64,000 bases of DNA from NCBI RefSeq assembly GCF_009730335.1, contig NZ_CP046315.1, forward strand, positions 1,860,001 to 1,924,000. The letters run 5' to 3'. Under the pieces are notes generated by a model, which worked only from the letters and a program-made list of their open reading frames with translations, was not told the DNA's origin and did no database searches. The DNA comes from Schaalia odontolytica (GTDB taxonomy: Bacteria > Actinomycetota > Actinomycetes > Actinomycetales > Actinomycetaceae). Positions 8,463 through 16,757 of the stretch are shown one piece after another (position 1 is the first letter of the stretch; the number at the start of each line of letters is the position of its first letter). The translations under genes and the position numbers were made by a program.

Positions 8463-9047
8463 ATGCCCCACCCCGATGCGAAAGAGCGGCTCGCACGCGC
8501 CCTGCGCGACGCCCTCACGACCGTCCCCCTGTCGAAGGTGACGGTTTCCGGAATCACGCGCACCGCCGGCGTGACACGCCAGGCCTTCTACTACCACTTT
8601 TCTGACATCCGCGACCTGACCGTGTGGGTCTTCAAGCGCGAGGTCGCCGACCAGATCATCGCCCAGGCTACCTACGAGGACTGGTCCGATGGACTGCTCG
8701 CCATGTTCGTGTGGATGCAGAACCACCCCGAAGAGACCCGTTCCGTCGTCTCCTCCCTCGGCATGGAGGACCTGCAGATCTTCCTCCACAAGCAGCTGCG
8801 CGCGGTCATGGAACCCATCGTCGATCAACACTGCATCGATCTGCGGGTCACCGAAGACGATCGAGTGTTCGTCACCGACCACTTCACTCTCGCCATTCTC
8901 GGCCACGTCTCCCAGTGGCTCGCAACCGGCATGAGCACCGACCCCTACATCCTCACCGAGCGCATCGCCCGCGTGCTCGACGGCCAGGTGCGCCGATCCC
9001 TTGAGGCCCTCGCGGCCGCCCCCATCCCGGACGCCCAGCGCACCTGA
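8463..9047 (+). CDS. TetR-family transcriptional regulator (paralogue 2)
   Basis: 194 residues, preceded by GAGGA at 8452-8456. The first 60 residues align closely with paralogue 1: both share REKL/KERL, a PLSKI(V)VS stretch, GVTRQAFYYHF and a W(V)VFR/K-EV segment. The C-terminal domain is more diverged, as expected if the two sense different signals. The gene ends before a bidirectional hairpin shared with leuA on the other strand. No neighbouring enzyme or pump is obviously its target. Confidence 0.87.
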   Translation: MPHPDAKERLARALRDALTTVPLSKVTVSGITRTAGVTRQAFYYHFSDIRDLTVWVFKREVADQIIAQATYEDWSDGLLAMFVWMQNHPEETRSVVSSLGMEDLQIFLHKQLRAVMEPIVDQHCIDLRVTEDDRVFVTDHFTLAILGHVSQWLATGMSTDPYILTERIARVLDGQVRRSLEALAAAPIPDAQRT

Positions 9048-9055
9048 CAACACGA

Positions 9056-9097
9056 CGAACCCCGGCCTCGTTTCTCCATCAACGAGGCCGGGGTTCG
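9056..9097. terminator. Bidirectional terminator between tetR-like gene and leuA
   Basis: Perfect 17-bp arms: CGAACCCCGGCCTCGTT (9056-9072) and its complement (9081-9097), loop of eight bases. Each arm contains one copy of the dispersed motif ACGAGGCCGGGG, in opposite orientations, a layout like paired uptake sequences used as terminators in Neisseria. Confidence 0.85.
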
Positions 9098-9117
9098 CCC
9101 TATCTGTCTGCGAGCGC

Positions 9118-10902
9118 TTAGCGCAGGGCTCGGTTGACCGCCGAGATGACGGCCTTGTAGGACGCGCGCGTGATCGAGGAGTCGATGCCAACGCCCCACA
9201 CGATCTGCCCGTCGACCGCGGCCTCCACGTAGGCGGCGGCGCGGGCGTCGCGGCCCTGGCTCATCGCATGCTCGGAGTAGTCGAGGATGCGCACATCGAG
9301 ATCGAACTCGTGAAGCGCCGAGACGAAGGCGTCGATCGGGCCCGTACCCGTTGCCTGCACCTTCACGGTCTCGCCGCCGTCCGTGAGCGTCGCGTTGAGC
9401 TCGACGTGCTCGTCGTCGATCGACGAGACCTGCGAGGAGCGCATCTCGAAGCGACCCCACGGCTCCAGACCGGGAGCGGCACTCGTGGGCAGGTATTCGT
9501 CCGCGAAGATCTGCCACAGCGTGGCCGCGTTGATCTCGCCACCGTAGGTGTCGGTGTGGCGCTGCACGATGCGAGAGAACTCCACCTGCAGGCGGCGCGG
9601 TAGCTCCAGGGCGTGCGCCGTCGACATGAGGTAGGCGACGCCACCCTTGCCGGACTGCGAGTTCACGCGCACCACGGCCTCGTACGAGCGGCCCACGTCG
9701 TGCGGGTCGATCGGCAGGTAGGGCAGCTCCCACACGACCGCTTCCTCGTCGCCGCCGGCCGCGTCCACCTTGGCCTTGCGGGCGGTGAAGCCCTTCTTGA
9801 TCGCGTCCTGGTGGGAACCGGAGAAGCTCGTGTAGACCAGATCGCCGACGTAGGGGGCACGCGGCGAAGTCTCCATCTGCGTGCAGTACTCGACCGTGCG
9901 GCGAATCGCGTCCACGTCGGAGAAGTCGATGCCCGGATCGATGCCCTGGCTGAACAGGTTCAGGCCCAGCGTCACCAGGTCGACGTTACCGGTGCGCTCG
10001 CCCTGGCCCAGCAGGCAGCCCTCAATGCGGTCCGCGCCGGCCAGGAGTGCCAGCTCGGCCGTCGCCACGCCCGTGCCGCGGTCGTTGTGGGGGTGCACGG
10101 ACAGGGCCACGTACTCGCGGCGGCTCAGGTTGCGGCTCATCCACTCGATCTGATCCGCGAAGACGTTCGGGGTGGAACGCTCGACCGTGGAAGGCAGGTT
10201 CAGGACGATCTCGCGACCCTCGCCCGGCTCCCACACGTCCATGATGGACTCGCACGCCTCGAGGGCAAAATCCAGCTCGGTGTCCACGAAGATCTCGGGC
10301 GAGTACTCGAAACCGAAGATCGTCTCATCGCCCAGGCGCTTCTCAGCCTGCGCAATAATCTCGCGCGCACCGGACTGGGCGAGCTCGATCGTCTGCGCCT
10401 TATCAGCGTGGAAGACGACCTCGCGGAACACGGGGGCCGTCGCATTGTAGAGGTGCACCGTCGCGCGCGGGAAGCCGACCATGGCCTCGACCGTGCGCTC
10501 GATCAGCTCGGAGCGAGACTGCGTGAGCACCGAGATCGTCACGTCCTCGGGCACCGCATCATCCTCGATGAGAGAGCGCACGAAGTCGTAGTCCGTCTGC
10601 GAAGCCGCGGGGAAACCGATCTCGATCTCCTTATAACCCAGCTTAATGAGCAGGTCGAACATGCGGCGCTTGCGGGCCGGATCCATCGGCTCGATGAGGG
10701 CCTGGTTGCCATCGCGCAGGTCGGTGGACATCCAGCGCGGTGCCTTCGTGATGCGCTTGGAGGGCCACTGGCGATCCGGCAGGTCCACGGGATTCGTATC
10801 GAGGAACGGCCGATACTTACGAATCGGCATGCGCGAGCCGGAGGGGACGGGAACAGCGGATGTAGTCTTCACGCTTCGTAGTCTATCGACGAGGCCGGGC
10901 AC
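9118..10902 (-). CDS. leuA: 2-isopropylmalate synthase
   Basis: 594 residues if started at the GTG at 10902. A second GTG at 10872 and an ATG at 10830 (MPIRKYRPFLDTN) are alternatives, none with a convincing ribosome-binding site. The HMGL-like barrel shows the metal and substrate motifs DLRDGNQALIEPMDP, GYKEIEIGFPAASQTDYDF and LSVHPHNDRGTGVATAE. The C-terminal regulatory domain (about the last 130 residues) binds leucine for feedback inhibition. It makes the first committed step of leucine synthesis from acetyl-CoA and 2-oxoisovalerate. The long form matches actinobacterial LeuA. It stands alone, divergent from lctP. Confidence 0.93.
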   Translation of the reverse strand: MPGLVDRLRSVKTTSAVPVPSGSRMPIRKYRPFLDTNPVDLPDRQWPSKRITKAPRWMSTDLRDGNQALIEPMDPARKRRMFDLLIKLGYKEIEIGFPAASQTDYDFVRSLIEDDAVPEDVTISVLTQSRSELIERTVEAMVGFPRATVHLYNATAPVFREVVFHADKAQTIELAQSGAREIIAQAEKRLGDETIFGFEYSPEIFVDTELDFALEACESIMDVWEPGEGREIVLNLPSTVERSTPNVFADQIEWMSRNLSRREYVALSVHPHNDRGTGVATAELALLAGADRIEGCLLGQGERTGNVDLVTLGLNLFSQGIDPGIDFSDVDAIRRTVEYCTQMETSPRAPYVGDLVYTSFSGSHQDAIKKGFTARKAKVDAAGGDEEAVVWELPYLPIDPHDVGRSYEAVVRVNSQSGKGGVAYLMSTAHALELPRRLQVEFSRIVQRHTDTYGGEINAATLWQIFADEYLPTSAAPGLEPWGRFEMRSSQVSSIDDEHVELNATLTDGGETVKVQATGTGPIDAFVSALHEFDLDVRILDYSEHAMSQGRDARAAAYVEAAVDGQIVWGVGIDSSITRASYKAVISAVNRALR

Positions 10903-10957
10903 GCGAGCAGGCGCTGCGCATACTGGACGTGAGATGCGGCGCGCTCCCCACCCAGCA

Positions 10958-10987
10958 TTGACAAAGAAAAACGCTCAAAAATATGTA
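10958..10987 (+). promoter_or_regulatory. Promoter for the lactate permease gene
   Basis: TTGACA (10958-10963) followed after 18 bp by TATGTA (10982-10987). Further AT-rich sequence follows to about 11014. The region also must hold the divergent leuA promoter. Confidence 0.45.
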
Positions 10988-11053
10988 CGCCTCTGCGTTC
11001 ATATGTCATGATAATTGGGTCCAATGTCCCACACACTGACGCGCGGAGCAGCC

Positions 11054-12715
11054 ATGACTTCTCTTTTGTTAGCCCAATCTTTTACCCCATCGACGACTGC
11101 CGTCGCGGGTAACGTCTTCCTGACAGCCGTCGTCGGGCTCCTTCCGCTCGTCGTCTTCTTCGTCCTCATGGGTGTCTTCAAGGTCGCCACCCACTGGTGC
11201 TCGATCATCTCCCTGGTGCTCTCCCTGGGCATCGCGGTCTTCGCCTTCAAAATGCCCGTCGGTATGGCGCTCCTGTCCGGAACGCAGGGCGCCGCGATGG
11301 GCTTTATGCCGATCATCTACATCATCATCGCTGCCGTGTGGCTCTACAACCTCACCGAGAAGTCGGGACGCAGCTCCGACCTCAAGGCTGTTTTTAATAC
11401 GATCGGCCGCGGCGACCAGCGCGCCCAGGCCCTCATCGTCGCTTGGTGCTTCTGTGGCCTGCTCGAGGGCTTGGCCGGCTTCGGCGCCCCCGTGGCCATC
11501 ACCTGCGCCATGCTGGTGACCCTCGGCGTCCCGAAGATCAAGGCCGCCGTCGTCACCGTCGTCGGCAACGCCATCAACGTTGGCTTTGGCGCCATGGCCA
11601 TCCCCACGACCACCGCCGGCAAGCTCGGTGGTGCAGAGCCCGTCGTCGTCGCCGGCGACATGGGACACCTGACCTGGATCTTCTGTCTGTTCATCCCCCT
11701 TCTCCTGCTGTTCATCCTGGACGGAGGGCGCGGCGTGCGACAGCTCTGGCCCCTCGCCCTCGTCGCCGGCCTTGCTGCCGGTGCGGGCCACTTCTTCACT
11801 CCTTCCATCTCCTACGAGCTGACCGCCGTCGTCGCCTCCCTGCTCGGCTTCGCTGCCTGCTACGTCTTCCTCCTTTTCTGGGGCCCGACGACCCCCGCGG
11901 AGTGCGCAACCGAGGCCGACGAGGCCGACAAGCCCACCGGCTCGCGCATCGGACTGGCCCTGCTGCCCTACGTCCTCGTCGTCGTCATCATCGCGATCAC
12001 GAAGCTGGCCAAGCCGGTCGCTGCCTTCTTCTCCTCGACGGACGTGAAGATCCCGTGGCCCGGTATCTACGGCAACCTGCTGACCGCCGACGGATCCCCC
12101 TCGACCGCAGCCAACTACAACCTGCAGATCCTGTCCAACCCCGGCACCTGGATCTTCGTCACCGGCATCATCGTCGCCATCGTCTACGGCACGAACTCCT
12201 CGAACGGCCGTTTCCAGACCTCCGTGGGTGAGATGTTCGCGGTCCTGCCGCGCACCATCTACTCGCTGCGAATGGCCATCCTGACGATCGCCTCCGTCAT
12301 GGCCCTCGCCTTCGTCATGAACTTCTCGGGCCAGACCACCTCGATCGGCGCCGCACTGGCGACGACGGGCGCGGCCTTCGCGTTCCTCTCCCCCATCCTG
12401 GGCTGGATCGGCACGGCCGTCGCCGGATCCGCGACCTCGGCGGGCGCTCTCTTCGCGAACCTGCAGTCGACCGCCGCAGCCGGCGCGGGCCTCGACCCGT
12501 CGATCCTGCTGGCCGCCAACACCATCGGCGGCGGCCTGGGCAAGATCGTGTCCCCGCAGAACCTCGCGATCGCCGCGACCGCGGTGGATTCGAAGGGCTC
12601 CGACGCGGAAATCCTCAAGAAGGCCGCCCCCTACTCGATCGGCCTGCTCCTGGTGCTGTGCACCCTGGTGTTCGTCGCATCCCAGGGCTGGCTGGGCGCC
12701 TACATGCCGCACTGA
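11054..12715 (+). CDS. lctP: L-lactate permease, LctP family
   Basis: 553 residues from the ATG at 11054. This start has GGAG at 11045-11048, whereas upstream in-frame starts lack a site. About 13 to 14 hydrophobic segments span the protein. Conserved family stretches include AVWLYNLTEKSGR, EGLAGFGAPVAITCAMLV, TVVGNAINVGFGAMAIP and the late FMNFSGQTTSIG, SATSAGALFANLQ and GGGLGKIVSPQNLAIAA. LctP proteins import lactate (or glycolate) with protons. The lutABC operon 4 kb away would oxidise what this carrier brings in. Its 3' end has a strong terminator. Confidence 0.93.
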   Translation: MTSLLLAQSFTPSTTAVAGNVFLTAVVGLLPLVVFFVLMGVFKVATHWCSIISLVLSLGIAVFAFKMPVGMALLSGTQGAAMGFMPIIYIIIAAVWLYNLTEKSGRSSDLKAVFNTIGRGDQRAQALIVAWCFCGLLEGLAGFGAPVAITCAMLVTLGVPKIKAAVVTVVGNAINVGFGAMAIPTTTAGKLGGAEPVVVAGDMGHLTWIFCLFIPLLLLFILDGGRGVRQLWPLALVAGLAAGAGHFFTPSISYELTAVVASLLGFAACYVFLLFWGPTTPAECATEADEADKPTGSRIGLALLPYVLVVVIIAITKLAKPVAAFFSSTDVKIPWPGIYGNLLTADGSPSTAANYNLQILSNPGTWIFVTGIIVAIVYGTNSSNGRFQTSVGEMFAVLPRTIYSLRMAILTIASVMALAFVMNFSGQTTSIGAALATTGAAFAFLSPILGWIGTAVAGSATSAGALFANLQSTAAAGAGLDPSILLAANTIGGGLGKIVSPQNLAIAATAVDSKGSDAEILKKAAPYSIGLLLVLCTLVFVASQGWLGAYMPH

Positions 12716-12733
12716 TCGGCGGCTCATGGGCTC

Positions 12734-12772
12734 GGGAGGTCCCGGGAAGCAAGTTGCTTCCCGGGACCTCCC
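12734..12772 (+). terminator. Terminator of lctP
   Basis: Near-perfect hairpin with 19-bp arms: GGGAGGTCCCGGGAAGCAA (12734-12752) and its complement (12754-12772), followed by CCCTTG. Confidence 0.85.
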
Positions 12773-12810
12773 CCTTGTAGGCTCCTAACAGAAGTACGGA
12801 CAAAGGGGAG

Positions 12811-13095
12811 ATGGCAGTGCCCGACTTGAGTTTTTCGAGCGATGCCTTACGCACGGCCGCGCAGTACGTCGACGAAGCAGCAACCTGCACCGAGGTGACT
12901 CCTCCTACGGGGGATCCCTGCAGCCATGTCTACGCGCAACGGGTCAGCAAGCCGATCAATGACCTCAACGACGAAGAGACCGCCATCCAGGACGAACTCA
13001 AGGCAATGCACTCCGACATGCTGGAGACGCTCCAGGCATTTGAGGACATGGAGAACACGATCGCCAGTTCCTTCAACGCGTCCAACGAGGGATGA
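12811..13095 (+). CDS. Small helical protein, WXG100/LXG-partner-like
   Basis: 94 residues preceded by AAGGGGAG. It is acidic and predicted almost wholly helical, with a Pro-Gly turn (TPPTGDPC) separating two helices, as in WXG100 proteins or the small helical partners of LXG effectors. There is no signal peptide and no clear WxG motif. Its last codons overlap the start of the next gene (ATGA). The known logic of type VII effector loci is a small helical partner, then a larger protein with a helical N-terminus, then immunity, and this gene fits the first position. The assignment rests on architecture, not on sequence identity. Confidence 0.55.
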   Translation: MAVPDLSFSSDALRTAAQYVDEAATCTEVTPPTGDPCSHVYAQRVSKPINDLNDEETAIQDELKAMHSDMLETLQAFEDMENTIASSFNASNEG

Positions 13096-14309
13096 CACAG
13101 ATGGTCACGAAAACTGAACTATACGCGCTTGACCTATCGTCTTTTACAACCGCGATTGAAAGCCTCGACAAGCAGCTGCGAGCCAATCGGGAGAAGTTAG
13201 ACGACATTGCCCATGCGAAGGAGATACTTTCTTCAAACATGCAGGGACAGAGCGCCCAGGCGATGATCTCCAAGCTGGACACGCTCGAGCAGCGGATCAA
13301 CGCTCACATGACTGCGATCCAACAGACGCAGGCGGCCCTCACCACCTACCGCACCAACAAGCAGCAGCTCCAACGCAACGTTATCGATTACGTTAACGGA
13401 GTAGAACTCGATGGTTTTGCCGTTTCCAATGTCTGGACAATCCGTCCCTCGGACACGATGCTCGCAATGCTTTCTCCGGTCTACATTGGTGCAAAATTCA
13501 TCGCAGCTGCCACTAAGCAGCAACGACTCACTGCGCTCGTAGAAACGTTTGAACGATACGACCTTCAAGCTTCTCTTGATTCCGGCTCAGATGTCCAGCC
13601 TTTTACAACATCGGGCGGGTTCTCGACTATCGAACCCGACCGAACCATAGCCTGGGACAATGACTTTCCTCATGGTTCGAAAGCGGGGCAGGACACTCCT
13701 GAGGACCATTACAATTGGTGGAAATGGAAAGCGATGCTTGAAATCGGTGCCCGAGGGATCAAGAACATCCCGGATGCCGCTAACTTCTATGCACATTTCC
13801 GGGATAATACCGGCACTCCAATGACATTTGATTACGAGAGAGCCTACAAAGAGGATGCTGGTGTCCGGAACCGCGTCAACGCGCGCGTTAATGACTCGCT
13901 ACAGGCAGCTAATGAAGCGGTCTCTGCCGGAATGACTGAAACTACACTCTACTCCCCTGCAACTTCTGAGGGCCCCTATCCGGTAACCGAAAACTGGCGC
14001 AAAACAATCGGCGGCCACACGAACTACACGACAACAAACGTCGAGGTGTCTGGGGACACCGTCACCGCAACAGTGACCGTTCACGCTCGCGATAGATACA
14101 ACTTCGATAGAGACAAAGCCGACATCGACTCAGGAACACCTGACGCGGTCAACGGGCGTTTTGAAGAACTCGGCTGGGCACAGAGCTTCGACACAAGCGG
14201 AAGTTTGACTCAGACATACACTTGGAAAGTAGGCGAAGAGCCACCAACACTCCCAACGGATACCACAGAAAGCGAGAGCGGACGAGGACTCAGGGGTAGA
14301 AACCGATGA
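13092..14309 (+). CDS. Putative type VII-secreted effector (LXG/WXG-like N-terminus, unknown C-terminal domain)
   Basis: 405 residues; the ATG at 13092 overlaps the previous stop, and ATG 13101 is an alternative. Residues 1-110 are a long helical hairpin (YALDLSSFTTAIESLDKQLR, then LEQRINAHMTAIQQTQAALT) like the targeting domain of type VII substrates. A short hydrophobic patch (about residues 118-140) follows. The C-terminal 150 residues look globular, with a beta-rich part VSGDTVTATVTVHARDRYNF (residue D334 in the DRY) and SGTPDAVNGRFEELGWAQSF. No signal peptide. Base composition is more AT-rich than flanking genes, suggesting transfer. A toxin role is inferred from the adjacent candidate immunity genes; the activity is unknown. 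Confidence 0.5.
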   Translation: MTQMVTKTELYALDLSSFTTAIESLDKQLRANREKLDDIAHAKEILSSNMQGQSAQAMISKLDTLEQRINAHMTAIQQTQAALTTYRTNKQQLQRNVIDYVNGVELDGFAVSNVWTIRPSDTMLAMLSPVYIGAKFIAAATKQQRLTALVETFERYDLQASLDSGSDVQPFTTSGGFSTIEPDRTIAWDNDFPHGSKAGQDTPEDHYNWWKWKAMLEIGARGIKNIPDAANFYAHFRDNTGTPMTFDYERAYKEDAGVRNRVNARVNDSLQAANEAVSAGMTETTLYSPATSEGPYPVTENWRKTIGGHTNYTTTNVEVSGDTVTATVTVHARDRYNFDRDKADIDSGTPDAVNGRFEELGWAQSFDTSGSLTQTYTWKVGEEPPTLPTDTTESESGRGLRGRNR

Positions 14310-14665
14310 AGATATCACAACTACTTTCCACGGATGGCTTAGACCAGCTCTTTCCCGTGCACGAGTATTTTCAAATACTAGATCGGGATGTCACTCTCAT
14401 CGTGGAGGAAACACTGCTCGGCCCGTCTGATCGACTTCTTATAATATTTGCACGTGCAAATAACGAATGGCGTGACGTTCTTGCCGAGCACTGCGCAGGA
14501 GAATATACCAGGGAGCTTCACTTGCCCGCAGATCACGCTCATCTCAATAATGAAACATGGTACACGGGCCAAGACCTGCCATCCTTCCTTGGAATCAGCC
14601 ACCACCCGACAGACGTGGCCATTTGCGGGAATTACGTGTATATCTCGATGTTTTTCGGAGCTTGA
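14306..14665 (+). CDS. Candidate cytoplasmic immunity protein (hypothetical)
   Basis: 119 residues with no signal peptide or membrane segment. Its ATG overlaps the stop of the putative effector by four bases, so it is translationally coupled to it, as immunity proteins often are. The composition is acidic, with mixed alpha/beta character (LLIIFARANNEWRDVLAEHC and a C-terminal GNYVYISMFFG). I recognise no family. It could instead be a secretion chaperone for the effector. Confidence 0.45.
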   Translation: MKISQLLSTDGLDQLFPVHEYFQILDRDVTLIVEETLLGPSDRLLIIFARANNEWRDVLAEHCAGEYTRELHLPADHAHLNNETWYTGQDLPSFLGISHHPTDVAICGNYVYISMFFGA

Positions 14666-14668
14666 TCA

Positions 14669-15214
14669 ATGAAAGCAGTCTTTCGCCTGTCCCTTCCGAT
14701 ACTTGCCGTCGCGGCGCTCGCCGCCGCGTGCAATCCGTTCGTGCACAAGGCAACACCTCAGTACCCGAAGGATCCGCGTTTCTCTGAGTTCGTCTTCAGA
14801 AGCGATGAAGAGCCCACCGTCAAGGACCGGACGGACTCCGTGAACGTGCGTTGGCCAAATATGGAGGCGAGCGAGGCGCACCTCACCATCGCTTATTCCA
14901 GCCAAACAGGTTTCCTCCCCGACAAGGACCCCGAGTTCTGGCTGACCGCTGTTGCCACCGTCCCCGACGAGACGATCCAGCTCCTCGCAGAGGGTGCAGC
15001 CACCGACACACTCCTGCCTGGAATCTATCCTCATCTCTACGAGTACGTGCCCCAGGGATGCAAGTTCACGACGATCGACCCGGAGTTCGCGGACAAGGCC
15101 CTCGCGCCGGATAAGGAGAAGATCCCACACGATTTCGGCCCCATGGACATACAAGCGCTCGCCGTGTCCGAAGATTGCCACCTTCTCGTGTTCACCGCAC
15201 TCGGCCACTCCTGA
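14669..15214 (+). CDS. Lipoprotein, paralogue 1 of 3
   Basis: 181 residues. Signal peptide with Cys21 in a loose lipobox (AALAAACNPF), then a Thr/Pro-rich linker and a globular domain beginning YPKDPRFSEFVFRSDEEPTV. Conserved landmarks shared by all three tandem copies are DPRF, PxFW(L/V)TxVAxVPD, LLPGIxPxLYEYVP and GC/EC-FTTxDPxxA. It begins 3 nt after the candidate immunity gene. Copies 1 and 3 are nearly identical in their C-terminal halves. An extracytoplasmic immunity function against a surface-acting effector is a reasonable guess; nothing in the sequence proves it. Confidence 0.65.
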   Translation: MKAVFRLSLPILAVAALAAACNPFVHKATPQYPKDPRFSEFVFRSDEEPTVKDRTDSVNVRWPNMEASEAHLTIAYSSQTGFLPDKDPEFWLTAVATVPDETIQLLAEGAATDTLLPGIYPHLYEYVPQGCKFTTIDPEFADKALAPDKEKIPHDFGPMDIQALAVSEDCHLLVFTALGHS

Positions 15215-15293
15215 GCTCCACAGACCTCCCCTCCGTTTTCAACCGCGCCCCGGCCTCGTCAATGACAGTCCAAAGGACCAGCCAAGGAAAGCC

Positions 15294-15863
15294 ATGAAGC
15301 TCTCACTCAAGACCATCGTGCCGCTGCTTGCGGTTGCGGCGCTCACCACCGCCTGCAACCCGTTCACGCACAAGAATACGCCGACGGCTGCTCCAACTCA
15401 GTACCCGCAGGACCCGCGCTTCTCTGCATTCACGTACGACACAGCTGATGAACTGAAGGTCGAAGAACGAGTCGATGTCTTCAACACGTATATGCCTAAG
15501 CTGGGGGCAACCGCCGGACACGTTGTTGTAGCCTATTTTCGGGATGGCGCGTCCCGGATGCCGACACCCGACCGCCAATTCTGGGTGACCGGCGTTGCCG
15601 AAGTCCCCGATACGACAATCACCATGCTCGTCGACGACAACATCGGCGCTTCATCGTTACTGCCCGGCATCCATCCCAGCCTGTACGAGTACGTGCCCGA
15701 GGGATGTACTTTCACGACCGTTGACCCCGCCGTTGCCAACAAGGTCCTCGGCACTGATCCGGAAGCCATCTATTCAGAATGGGGATCGTTCGAGATCCGC
15801 GAGTTTGCTGTCTCTGCCGACTGCAATCTCATTATCGTCACCGGCGATGGCCTGGACGCCTAG
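15294..15863 (+). CDS. Lipoprotein, paralogue 2 of 3
   Basis: 189 residues from the ATG at 15294 with AAGGAAA just upstream. Signal peptide with Cys at position 20 (LTTACNPF), then TAAPTQYPQDPRF as in copy 3. It is the most diverged copy in the globular part (DTADELKVEERVDVFNTYMP, SEWGSFEIREFAVSADCNL), while keeping the LLPGIHPSLYEYVPEGCTFT core. The 79-bp spacer before it holds one exact 13-bp copy of the dispersed motif (15248-15260). Confidence 0.65.
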   Translation: MKLSLKTIVPLLAVAALTTACNPFTHKNTPTAAPTQYPQDPRFSAFTYDTADELKVEERVDVFNTYMPKLGATAGHVVVAYFRDGASRMPTPDRQFWVTGVAEVPDTTITMLVDDNIGASSLLPGIHPSLYEYVPEGCTFTTVDPAVANKVLGTDPEAIYSEWGSFEIREFAVSADCNLIIVTGDGLDA

Positions 15864-15883
15864 TACCAATATTCAGGACACTC

Positions 15884-16444
15884 ATGAAGCTCCCCCTCAA
15901 GGCCCTCGTGCCACTACTCGCCATCGCGGCTCTCGCCACCGCGTGCAACCCCTTCACCCCCAGGAACACGCCGACGGCTGCTCCAACTCAGTACCCGCAG
16001 GACCCGCGATTCGCCGAATTTGTCTACAAGAGCGATGAAGAGCCAACAGTTCAGGACCGGATGGACTCCGTGAACCTACGTTGGCCGAACATGGAGGCGA
16101 GCGAGGTGCACGTCGTCGTCGAGTATTCCCCAGCACTTGCCTTTATCCCCGCACAGGACCCCGAGTTCTGGCTGACCGCTGTTGCCACAGTCCCCGACGA
16201 GACGATCCAGCTCCTCGCAGAGGGAGAAACCACCAACACACTGCTACCCGGCATATATCCTCATCTCTACGAGTACGTACCCCAGGAGTGCAAGTTCACG
16301 ACGATCGACCCGGAGTTCGCGGACAAGGCCCTCGCACCCGATAAGTCGAGTATTCCCGACGATTTCGGCCCCATGGACATAGAAGCGTTGGCCATGTCCG
16401 AAGATTGCCACCTTCTCGTCTTCACCGCCCTCGGCCACTCCTGA
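15884..16444 (+). CDS. Lipoprotein, paralogue 3 of 3
   Basis: 186 residues from the ATG at 15884; AGGA at 15874-15877. Signal peptide MKLPLKALVPLLAIAALATAC. The N-terminal 40 residues match copy 2 and the C-terminal 100 match copy 1 almost exactly (both end SEDCHLLVFTALGHS), so this gene looks like a recombinant of the other two. The sequence after its stop also resembles that after copy 1. Confidence 0.65.
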   Translation: MKLPLKALVPLLAIAALATACNPFTPRNTPTAAPTQYPQDPRFAEFVYKSDEEPTVQDRMDSVNLRWPNMEASEVHVVVEYSPALAFIPAQDPEFWLTAVATVPDETIQLLAEGETTNTLLPGIYPHLYEYVPQECKFTTIDPEFADKALAPDKSSIPDDFGPMDIEALAMSEDCHLLVFTALGHS

Positions 16445-16479
16445 GCCCCAGGGACCTCCCACTCGTCCTCTCCACCGCA

Positions 16480-16509
16480 CCCCGACCTCGTCCATTTCCG
16501 AGGCCGGGG
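16480..16509 (+). terminator. Terminator after the lipoprotein cluster
   Basis: CCCCGACCTCG (16480-16490) pairs with CGAGGCCGGGG (16499-16509) with one mismatch; an imperfect pair of the dispersed motif. The rest of the 313-bp gap up to lutA is AT-richer and holds the lut promoter region. Confidence 0.65.
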
Positions 16510-16675
16510 CGAACGTATGCGCAGACGAAACCATCGCAAAACCGAAAAACGAAAACTCACCCTGAGCTAAGTCGCGCCCCGAAGGTCCTAAAACGCCCAA
16601 TGAGAGGCCTATTTTCGTTGATTATCGGCAGAGATTTTTCCGCAAGATAAAGCGGATATATCAGCCTCTCCCGAG

Positions 16676-16687
16676 TTGTCTGGACAA
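16676..16687. promoter_or_regulatory. Palindrome upstream of lutA
   Basis: TTGTC-TG-GACAA lies 70 bp before the lutA start. GntR-type lactate regulators (LldR/LutR) bind short palindromes of similar form, so this is a candidate operator. No such regulator gene is in the window. Confidence 0.35.
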
Positions 16688-16757
16688 AAACGGTCGCTGG
16701 GACCTCGGACCCAGCCATAACCTGGGCTGGACAGCACCCACGAGGAAGGATCCCCCA

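Noticed and set aside
10903-11014. A leucine leader peptide or T-box before leuA
   Set aside because: No run of Leu codons with a start and no T-box-like conserved core or terminator/antiterminator pair could be made out.
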